Source: Rhodovulum visakhapatnamense | Lineage (GTDB): Bacteria > Pseudomonadota > Alphaproteobacteria > Rhodobacterales > Rhodobacteraceae | Assembly (NCBI RefSeq): GCF_004365965.1 | Contig: NZ_SOEB01000011.1 | Coordinates: 62,001 to 126,000, forward strand | DNA length: 64,000 nucleotides | Direction of reading: 5' to 3' | Part shown: piece after piece, positions 55,712 to 62,157 of the stretch | How the letters are laid out: each line of letters begins with the position of its first letter | Position numbering within the stretch: the first letter of the stretch is position 1 | The notes under the pieces: generated by a model | What the model saw: only the letters and a program-made list of their open reading frames with translations | Told to the model about the DNA's origin: nothing | The model's database searches: none | Position numbers and translations under genes: made by a program

Positions 55712-56436
55712 GGCCGCCGCCCCCGCCCGTGGATCAGGGCAATCGAGAAATAGGGGGCCGAGGTGCCGGGATAGTCCTTGAGCCGGGTCACCGTCTGGCC
55801 TTTCATCGAGGCATATTCGACGATCCAGGCCTCGTCGGCCCGGCCCGCCATCAGCAGCGCGCGGCGGAGCTTGCCCAGATGGCGGCCCATCTTCATCACC
55901 ACGACCGCATCGGCGGCGCGCAGGCCCCGGATCAGGTCCTCCTCGGGCAGGGTGCCGGGCAGCACCGACAGCACGTCGTCGCCCCAGGTGATCGGCGCGC
56001 CGGTCGCCGTCCAGGCCGCCGACATGCCGGTGATGCCGGGCACGACCTCGACCGGGACATCGTCCTTGAGGCGGGTGTAGAGATGCATGAACGAGCCGTA
56101 GAAGAACGGGTCGCCCTCGCACAGCACGACCACGTCCTCGCCGGTCTCGGCCAGCGCCTTCAGATGCGCGGTGCAGTCGGCGTAGAAGCTTGCGAGGATC
56201 TCGTTGTAGCGCGGATTGTCGAAGGGGATCTCGGTCGTGACCGGGTATTCCATCGGGTGCTCGGCGGCGCCCTCGGGGATCAGGTCGGCGACGATGGACC
56301 GGGCCTGGCCCTCGCAGCCCGCCTTGCGGAAGAAGGCCACATGGCGCGCGCCCCGCAACAGTCGGTCGGCGCGGACGGTCATCAGATCGGGGTCGCCGGG
56401 GCCGAGGCCCAGGCCGTAGACGGTGCCCATGGTCAT
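55708..56436 (-). CDS. cobI: Precorrin-2 C20-methyltransferase
   Basis: 242-residue SAM methyltransferase. 'GTVYGLGLGPGDPDLMTVRADRLLRGARHVAFF', 'VVVLCEGDPFFYGSFMHLYTRL', 'VVPGITGMSAAWTATGAPI' and 'MKMGRHLGKLRRALLMAGRADEAWIVEYASM' match CobI/CbiL. The ATG at 56436 overlaps the cobH stop (ATGA). The AAGGA ribosome site is better spaced for an ATG six bases further in (56430), which may be the real start. Confidence 0.94.
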   Translation of the reverse strand: MTMGTVYGLGLGPGDPDLMTVRADRLLRGARHVAFFRKAGCEGQARSIVADLIPEGAAEHPMEYPVTTEIPFDNPRYNEILASFYADCTAHLKALAETGEDVVVLCEGDPFFYGSFMHLYTRLKDDVPVEVVPGITGMSAAWTATGAPITWGDDVLSVLPGTLPEEDLIRGLRAADAVVVMKMGRHLGKLRRALLMAGRADEAWIVEYASMKGQTVTRLKDYPGTSAPYFSIALIHGRGRRP

Positions 56437-57062
56437 TCCTTGCGGCTGGCCATCGCGTTGATGGCGGCGACGGTGATGGCGCTGCCGCCCAGACGCCCCT
56501 CGACGATGCAGCAGGGCACCGGCTGGTCGGCCCAGAGCGCCTCCTTCGATTCGGCCGCGCCGACAAAGCCCACCGGGCAGCCGATGATGGCAGCGGGGCG
56601 CGGGCAGGCGGGGTCTTCCAGCATGTTCAGCAGATGGAACAGCGCGGTCGGCGCGTTGCCGATGGCGACCAGCGCGCCTGCGAGATGCGGGCGCCACAGT
56701 TCCAGCGCGGCGGCCGAGCGGGTATTGCCCATGGCGGCGGCGCGCTCGGCGATGCCCTCGGCCTGCAAGGTGCACAGGATCTCGTTCCCGGCGGGCAGGC
56801 GCTTGCGGGTGATCCCTTCGGACACCATCCGCGCATCGCAGAGGATCGGCGCGCCGCCTTCGAGGGCCGCGCGGGCGGTTGCCACCATGCCGGGCGAGAA
56901 CCGGATATGCGGCGCCAGCTCGACCATGCCCGCGGCGTGGATCATCCGGACGGCCACCTGCTCCTCGTCGGCATCGAAACGTGCCAGATCGGCCTCGGCC
57001 CGGATCGTGGCGAAGGAGTGCAGGTAGATCGCCGCGCCGTCCTTTTCGTAGTCATGAGGCAT
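56433..57062 (-). CDS. cobH: Precorrin-8X methylmutase
   Basis: 209-residue enzyme that moves the C11 methyl to C12, giving hydrogenobyrinic acid. 'YEKDGAAIYLHSFATIRAEADL', 'VRMIHAAGMVELAPHIRFSPGM' (catalytic His), 'ILCDARMVSEGITRKRLPAGNEILC', 'GNAPTALFHLLNM' and 'PAAIIGCPVGFVGAAESKEAL' are all present. Overlaps cobN by 11 bases and cobI by 4. Confidence 0.96.
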   Translation of the reverse strand: MPHDYEKDGAAIYLHSFATIRAEADLARFDADEEQVAVRMIHAAGMVELAPHIRFSPGMVATARAALEGGAPILCDARMVSEGITRKRLPAGNEILCTLQAEGIAERAAAMGNTRSAAALELWRPHLAGALVAIGNAPTALFHLLNMLEDPACPRPAAIIGCPVGFVGAAESKEALWADQPVPCCIVEGRLGGSAITVAAINAMASRKE

Positions 57063-60000
57063 TCGGTGTCTCCAGATCTGTCAGCGCGGCGGCGATCGAG
57101 TTGCGGCGGGTCTGCCAGAGCCCGTCCCGCGCCAGCGCCGCGAATTCGGCCCGCATCGCCGCGAGCGCCTGCGGGTTGGCCTCTTCGAGGAAGGCCGTCA
57201 AGCCCGGATCGGCCAGGGTGGCCTCGAAATAGAGGTCGAAAAGGTGATCGGGCACGACCCCCGCCAATCGGGCGAAGGCCGCCATGTGGTCGAGCGTCGC
57301 GGCGATCTCGGCCGCGCCGCGAAAGCCGTGCCTTTGCATCCCCGCCAGCCAGGCCGGGTGGGTGGCCCGGGCGCGGACGACGCGGGCGATCTCTTCGGTC
57401 AGGGTCCGGGTGCGGGGCCGGGCGGGGTCGGTATTGTCCAGATGGTAGATCGCGGCGCGGCCTCCGGTGACATCTTGCGCCGCGGCAAACCCCGCCTCGT
57501 GGCGGGCATAATCGGCCGCCAGAAGCAGGTCGGTCTCGGGCAGGTCCTGGGCATGAACGAAGGCCTCGGCCCCGGCCACGCGGTCGCGGATGCCTTGCGC
57601 ATCGCGCCGTGCCTCGGCCCCGTCCAGCGCCCAGGCGCTGGCGGCAAGCCAGGCGGCCCCGGCCGCCTGACGGCCCGCCTCGGGTGTTTCCATGCCGATC
57701 CCGTAAAGCCCCGGCGCGGGGCCGTAGACGCGCGGGGTTTCGGGGCGGCCCGCATAGGGGTTCCAGTCGGGGGCTTCGTCGCGCTGGGACAGCGCGCGGA
57801 TGGCCTTCTGATAAAGCGCCGAGAGCGCGGGGAAGACATCGCGGAAGAGCCCCGAGACGCGCAGGGTCACATCGAGCCGGGGCCGGTCGAGCAGCGCGAC
57901 GGGCAGCACTTCGATGCCCGAGACGCGGCCCGAGCCCTCGTCCCAGACGGGTTTCACGCCCAGAAGGTGCAGCGCCATGGCGAAATCCTCGCCCGCGGTG
58001 CGCATGGTGGCCGAGCCCCAGAGATCGACCACCAGCTGCCGGGGCCAGTCGCCATGGTCCTGCAGGTGGCGGCGCACCAGATCCTCGGCCAGCCGCACGC
58101 CCTGGGCATGGGCGGACCGTGTCGGCACCGCGCGCGGATCGGTGGTGAAGAGGTTCCGCCCCGTCGGCAGCACGTCGCGCCGCCCGCGCCAGGGCGAGCC
58201 AGAGGGGCCGGGGGCGACCGGGGCGCCCTGCAGCGCGCCGAGAAGGGCGGCGCTCTCGGCCGCGACGGAGGGAGCGGTGTCGAAGTCCGAGGCGGCCTCG
58301 GGGGGGCGGCCGAAGACATGCAGCCCGTCGCCGAACTGGCTTTCCTTGACGTCGCAGACGAAGCGGTCGATGCGGGTGATGGCCTCGGCGGGCGAGAGCC
58401 CCGGGGCCAGCCCCAGATCGGCCTCGACACCCAGCGCCTGCGCCTCGGCGCGGATATCGGCCATCAGCCGGTCGCGGCGGCGCGGGTCGAGCCCGTCGGC
58501 ATTGGAAAACTCGTCGAGCAGCGTCTCGAGCCGGGCCAGCCGTTCCGGGCTGCCCGCCTGCCGTTGTGGCGGCGGCAGATGGCCGATCGTGACGGCACCG
58601 ATCCGGCGCTTGGCCTGCGCCGCCTCGCCGGGATCGTTGACGATGAAGGGATAGATCACCGGCAGATCGCCGATCAGCGCCTCGGGCCAGCAGGCATCGG
58701 ACAGCGCCACCGCCTTGCCGGGCAGCCATTCCAGCGTGCCATGCGCGCCCATATGGATCAGCGCATCGCAGCCCATGGCGCGGCGCAGCCACAGATAGAA
58801 GGCGACATAGCCATGGCGCGGCACCCGCGACAGGTCGTGATAGTCGCCCTCGCGGGCCTCGGGCGTGCCGCGCTCGGGCTGAAGTGCCACCAGCGCCGCG
58901 CCGCGCCGGGTCGCCGCGAACTGAAAGGCACCGTCGCGGCAGGCGGGATCGGCCTCGGGCGCGCCCCAGACATCCGACAGGGCGTCACGCAGGGGGGCGG
59001 GCAGGGCGGCCAGCGCGGTCTGGTAATCCGCGAGAGGCCAGCTCAGGGTCTCGCGGCCGAGGGTGTCGGCCAGATCGCCGGTCGGTTCTTCCGCAGGGGC
59101 GCCGGGCAGCCCGGCCTGGGCCAGATCCTCCAGCACCGCCTCGGCCGAGGCCAGCGCGTCGAGCCCGACCGCATGCGCCATCTGCCAGGGGCGTCCGGGA
59201 TAGGTCGACAGCACCAGCGCCGGGCGGCGCCCGGCCAGCGGCGCCCGGGCGAGGCCCACCCAGGCCATCACCCGGTCGGCGATGGCCGCGATCCGCGCCG
59301 GATGGGGCCGGTGGGCGATGCGGGCGAATTGCAGGCCGGGGTCGCGCGCGCCCGCCTCCTTGAAGGACGCCACGCCCGCGAAGATCCGGCCATCGACCTC
59401 GGGCAGGACCACATGCATGGCAAGATCGGCCGGCGAGAGCCCGCGCTCGGCCTCGGCCCAGGCGGTTTCGGGGGCCGAGGACAGCGCCACCTGGAAGACC
59501 GGCGCCCCGGCGGCATCGAGCGGCGATGTGCCATCCTCGCCCTTGCCGGAAAAGGCGGTGGCGTTGACGATGGCGGCGGGGGCGAGGGCCGCGATCTGCC
59601 CGGCCAGCCAGCGCGCCGCCTCGGGCGCCTTCAGCGAGGGCACGAACAGCCCGGTGACGGTGCAGCCGCGGGCCCGGAACGCGTCGAAAAGCGCCTCGAC
59701 GGGGCCGAGATCGGCGGCGGTGACATAGGCCCGGTAGAAGGTCAGGACGATCCGGGGGGCGTCTGTCGGCGACAGGTCGGGCGCGGGCACGGCGCCGCCC
59801 TCGGGGCTCCAGGCGCCCATCTCGGGCACGGTCTTGGTGCCGATCACCGGGGCCGCGTAAAGCCCCGCCGCCAGCGCAAGCTGCGCAAGCGCTGCCTGGG
59901 CCGCGACCGCGCCGCCCTCGTCGCACAGCTCGGACAGGCGCCTGAGCGTCGAGACCGGCAGGGTCGAGGCGGCGTCGAGCCGGGGATCGGGGCGGCCGTC

Positions 60001-60357
60001 GGCGGGCAGGACGGCCAGCGCGATACCCCGCGCGCGGGCCAGCGCCTCGATCTGGGTCAGCCCGTACTCCCAATAGGCGCGCCCGCCGATCAGCCGGATC
60101 AGGATGCCCTTCGCGCCCGACAGCGTGCGTTCGGCATAGGTATCGACCGAGAGCGGATGGAGCAGCGCCGCCAGATTGGCAAGCCGCAGCGTCGGCATCC
60201 GGCCTTCGGAGCCGCCGCCCCGATGCCAGCCCGCCGCGAAGGCCCCGAGATCGCTGTCGGAAAAGGACAGCACCGCCAGATCGGCCGGATCCTGACCCAG
60301 ATCCGTCGGAACGGCGGTTTCCTCGAGCCCGTGGCTTTCGCGGAAGACGACATGCAT
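57052..60357 (-). CDS. cobN: Cobaltochelatase subunit CobN
   Basis: 1101-residue large subunit of the ATP-dependent CobNST cobaltochelatase that inserts Co2+ into hydrogenobyrinic a,c-diamide. 'PRIVLTFYRAYVTAADLGPVEALFDAFRARG', 'DALIHMGAHGTLEWLPGKAVALSDACWPEALIGDLPVIYPFIVNDPGEAAQAKRRIGAV-type core' (about 530-590 on) and 'ETPRVYGPAPGLYGIGMET' near 890 are family features. Shorter than the about 1250-1275-residue Pseudomonas type. CobS and CobT are not in the window. Ten bases separate it from cobW. Confidence 0.94.
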   Translation of the reverse strand: MHVVFRESHGLEETAVPTDLGQDPADLAVLSFSDSDLGAFAAGWHRGGGSEGRMPTLRLANLAALLHPLSVDTYAERTLSGAKGILIRLIGGRAYWEYGLTQIEALARARGIALAVLPADGRPDPRLDAASTLPVSTLRRLSELCDEGGAVAAQAALAQLALAAGLYAAPVIGTKTVPEMGAWSPEGGAVPAPDLSPTDAPRIVLTFYRAYVTAADLGPVEALFDAFRARGCTVTGLFVPSLKAPEAARWLAGQIAALAPAAIVNATAFSGKGEDGTSPLDAAGAPVFQVALSSAPETAWAEAERGLSPADLAMHVVLPEVDGRIFAGVASFKEAGARDPGLQFARIAHRPHPARIAAIADRVMAWVGLARAPLAGRRPALVLSTYPGRPWQMAHAVGLDALASAEAVLEDLAQAGLPGAPAEEPTGDLADTLGRETLSWPLADYQTALAALPAPLRDALSDVWGAPEADPACRDGAFQFAATRRGAALVALQPERGTPEAREGDYHDLSRVPRHGYVAFYLWLRRAMGCDALIHMGAHGTLEWLPGKAVALSDACWPEALIGDLPVIYPFIVNDPGEAAQAKRRIGAVTIGHLPPPQRQAGSPERLARLETLLDEFSNADGLDPRRRDRLMADIRAEAQALGVEADLGLAPGLSPAEAITRIDRFVCDVKESQFGDGLHVFGRPPEAASDFDTAPSVAAESAALLGALQGAPVAPGPSGSPWRGRRDVLPTGRNLFTTDPRAVPTRSAHAQGVRLAEDLVRRHLQDHGDWPRQLVVDLWGSATMRTAGEDFAMALHLLGVKPVWDEGSGRVSGIEVLPVALLDRPRLDVTLRVSGLFRDVFPALSALYQKAIRALSQRDEAPDWNPYAGRPETPRVYGPAPGLYGIGMETPEAGRQAAGAAWLAASAWALDGAEARRDAQGIRDRVAGAEAFVHAQDLPETDLLLAADYARHEAGFAAAQDVTGGRAAIYHLDNTDPARPRTRTLTEEIARVVRARATHPAWLAGMQRHGFRGAAEIAATLDHMAAFARLAGVVPDHLFDLYFEATLADPGLTAFLEEANPQALAAMRAEFAALARDGLWQTRRNSIAAALTDLETPNAS

Positions 60358-60367
60358 GGGCGCGGCC

Positions 60368-61405
60368 TCAGGCGCTCAGAGCCGCACGGATCGCGCCCTC
60401 GTCGATATCGTCATGCTCGGCGATCACCACAAGCCGGGTGGAACGGGTCTCGTCCGGGGCCCAGGGGCGGTCGAACTGATGCCGCACCCGCGCGCCCACC
60501 GCCTGCACCAGCAAACGCATCGGCTTGCCCGAAACCGCGACATGACCCTTCACCCGCAGGATGTTCCGGCTGCGCGCCAAGGCCTCGATCCGGGCGGCCA
60601 GCGCCTCGGGGTCGTCCTGTTCGGGCAGGTCGATCACCACGCTTTCGAAGTCGTCATGGTCGTGATCGGCGGCACTGTCGTGATGGCTGGGCCGCGCGTC
60701 GAGATCGTCTTCGGCGGCCGCGCCAAGCCCCAGGATCACACGCGGATCGACCGCGCCCTCGGTCACCTCGACCACCGGCAGCTTGCGCGGCGCCTCGGCC
60801 TCGATCGCGGCGCGGGCGGCAGCCACGCCTTCGGGGCCGGCCAGATCGGGCTTGGTCAGGAGCACGATATCGGCGCAGGCGATCTGGTCCTCGAAGACCT
60901 CCGACAGCGGGGTTTCGTGATCGATGCTGTCATCGGCCGCGCGCTGGGCATCGACGGCGGCGACATTCGGCGCGAAGCGGCCCGCGGCCACGGCCTCGGC
61001 ATCGGCGACGGCGATCACCCCGTCGACGGTGATGCGCGAGCGGATCGCGGGCCAGTCGAAGGCCTTCAGCAGAGGTTTCGGCAGCGCCAGCCCCGAGGTC
61101 TCGATCAGGATATGGTCGGGGCGCGGATCAAGCTGCAAGAGCGCCTCCATGGTCGGGATGAACTCGTCGGCGACGGTGCAGCAGATGCAGCCATTGGCAA
61201 GCTCGACCACGTTCTCGGCCGGGCAGTCGGGCAGGGCGCAGCCCTTCAGGATCTCGCCATCGACGCCCACATCGCCGAATTCATTGACGAGGACGGCCAG
61301 CCTGCGGCCGCCCGCATTCTGCATCAGGTGGCGGATCAGCGTGGTCTTGCCCGAACCGAGAAACCCGGTGACGACGGTGACGGGAAGTTTGGCGAGATCG
61401 GTCAT
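60368..61405 (-). CDS. cobW: CobW-family GTPase metallochaperone
   Basis: 345-residue G3E GTPase. 'VTVVTGFLGSGKTTLIRHLM' (P-loop, about 9-28), 'VLVNEFGDVGVDGEIL', the metal-binding CxCC motif in 'VELANGCICCTVADEFIPTMEALL' (about 67-90), 'LIETSGLALPKPLLKAF' and 'LLTKPDLAG' identify it. A His/Asp-rich insertion lies near 243-252 ('HHDSAADHDHDD'). CobW likely delivers Co2+ to CobNST. Its start overlaps the DUF1636 stop (ATGA). Confidence 0.95.
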   Translation of the reverse strand: MTDLAKLPVTVVTGFLGSGKTTLIRHLMQNAGGRRLAVLVNEFGDVGVDGEILKGCALPDCPAENVVELANGCICCTVADEFIPTMEALLQLDPRPDHILIETSGLALPKPLLKAFDWPAIRSRITVDGVIAVADAEAVAAGRFAPNVAAVDAQRAADDSIDHETPLSEVFEDQIACADIVLLTKPDLAGPEGVAAARAAIEAEAPRKLPVVEVTEGAVDPRVILGLGAAAEDDLDARPSHHDSAADHDHDDFESVVIDLPEQDDPEALAARIEALARSRNILRVKGHVAVSGKPMRLLVQAVGARVRHQFDRPWAPDETRSTRLVVIAEHDDIDEGAIRAALSA

Positions 61406-61785
61406 TTCAGGGCCTCCATGGGCGGGATACGGGCGATACAGTTCTTGCGGAAATGCTCGGGGCGCTCGCGCCAGGGCACAAGCCCGTCCGGCGCGTCGCG
61501 ATAGGCGCGGGCGCCCTCGGCGAGGATGGGCGCGCCGGTCGTCTCGTCGAGATTGCCATAGACATAGGTCCAGCGGCCGGGACCCCGCAGCGCCACGGAG
61601 CAGCCCGAGGAACAGGCCGAGAGGCATTCGACGGGCACAAGGCGCACGCCTTCGGGCAGGCCATGGGCGCGGACGGCCTCGTGAAGCAGGCTGCCCGGGC
61701 GGGGGGCATCGGGATCGGCGGGCTGGCGGCGCTTGCAGGTGGTGCAGACCAGCAGCTCGACCGGGGCGGGTTCGGGCGCGCTCAA
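61402..61785 (-). CDS. DUF1636 metal-binding protein
   Basis: 127-residue DUF1636 protein, (2Fe-2S)-ferredoxin-like, commonly next to cobW. The core is 'VELLVCTTCKRRQPADPDAPRPG', then 'VECLSACSSGCSVALRGPGRWTYVYGNLDE' and 'VPWRERPEHFRKNCIARIP'; Cys pairs CTTC and the CLSACSSGC cluster are likely metal ligands. The proposed TTG start at 61785 overlaps the stop of a 14-codon ORF (TTGA). The frame is open back to a GTG at 61914, so a longer version cannot be excluded. It is the first recognised gene behind the riboswitch. Confidence 0.8.
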   Translation of the reverse strand: MSAPEPAPVELLVCTTCKRRQPADPDAPRPGSLLHEAVRAHGLPEGVRLVPVECLSACSSGCSVALRGPGRWTYVYGNLDETTGAPILAEGARAYRDAPDGLVPWRERPEHFRKNCIARIPPMEALK

Positions 61786-61826
61786 GCCGGACAGGCCCGG
61801 CGGCAGAAGGAAACGGAAACACTCAT
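61782..61826 (-). CDS. Possible 14-residue leader ORF before DUF1636
   Basis: ATG at 61826 with GAGG seven bases upstream opens a 14-codon ORF ('MSVSVSFCRRACPA') whose TGA stop overlaps a TTG in the DUF1636 frame. None of the alternative DUF1636 starts has a good ribosome-binding site, so this short ORF could couple translation. It may instead reflect a frame shift of an original start. Confidence 0.4.
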   Translation of the reverse strand: MSVSVSFCRRACPA

Positions 61827-61924
61827 CGTCGGGCCTCACGGGGTCGGGGGACAAGGGCGAAGCGCGGGCAGAGCCGAAGCCGGACCCGACACTGGAACAC
61901 CCCGTCCGGTTCACGTCGTTCGGG

Positions 61925-62121
61925 CTGGCAGGTCTCCCGGCTTGCGGATGTCAGAGGCGGGGCCTCTGGCGGCGGCCCTGCCTTCCCGGCCTCATCGGGC
62001 CAGTGGCAGCGGGCGGCCTCTCCGGTCACGGTCGCGGGGGCGGCTGCGCTTGAAGGCCCGATGCATCGACTCCGGCCTCTGGCGCATTCCCTTTTCACCC
62101 GTCCTGAGGCGGGCACCAGCG
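61925..62121 (-). promoter_or_regulatory. Cobalamin riboswitch upstream of DUF1636-cobW-cobN
   Basis: Minus-strand RF00174-type aptamer: 'aaaagggaatgcg', 'gccgcccccgcgacc', 'gccactgg', 'gccgggaaggc' and B12 box 'agccgggagacctgcc' (61927-61942) in order. It is read toward DUF1636, cobW, cobN, cobH, cobI and cobJ. It begins about 30 bases after the cobZ stop. Confidence 0.92.
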
Positions 62122-62128
62122 CCGCGTG

Positions 62129-62157
62129 TCATGCCTGCCCCGCGCGGGTCTTGTCAA
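62129..62157 (-). promoter_or_regulatory. Putative promoter of the minus-strand riboswitch RNA
   Basis: TTGACA on the minus strand at 62157-62152 overlaps the cobZ stop codon. A weak ATGAC-containing -10 follows at about 17-18 bases, giving 'TTGACAAG...ATGAC' as before the other cobalamin riboswitch. Confidence 0.45.

Noticed and set aside
57244-61032. 1262-residue plus-strand ORF opposite cobN and cobW
   Set aside because: Antisense shadow of cobN and cobW caused by the high GC content; no protein family or ribosome-binding support.
61402-61914. DUF1636 starting at GTG 61914
   Set aside because: It would begin about 12 bases after the riboswitch box with no ribosome-binding site and add 43 residues without homology. 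A later start is preferred, though not proven.
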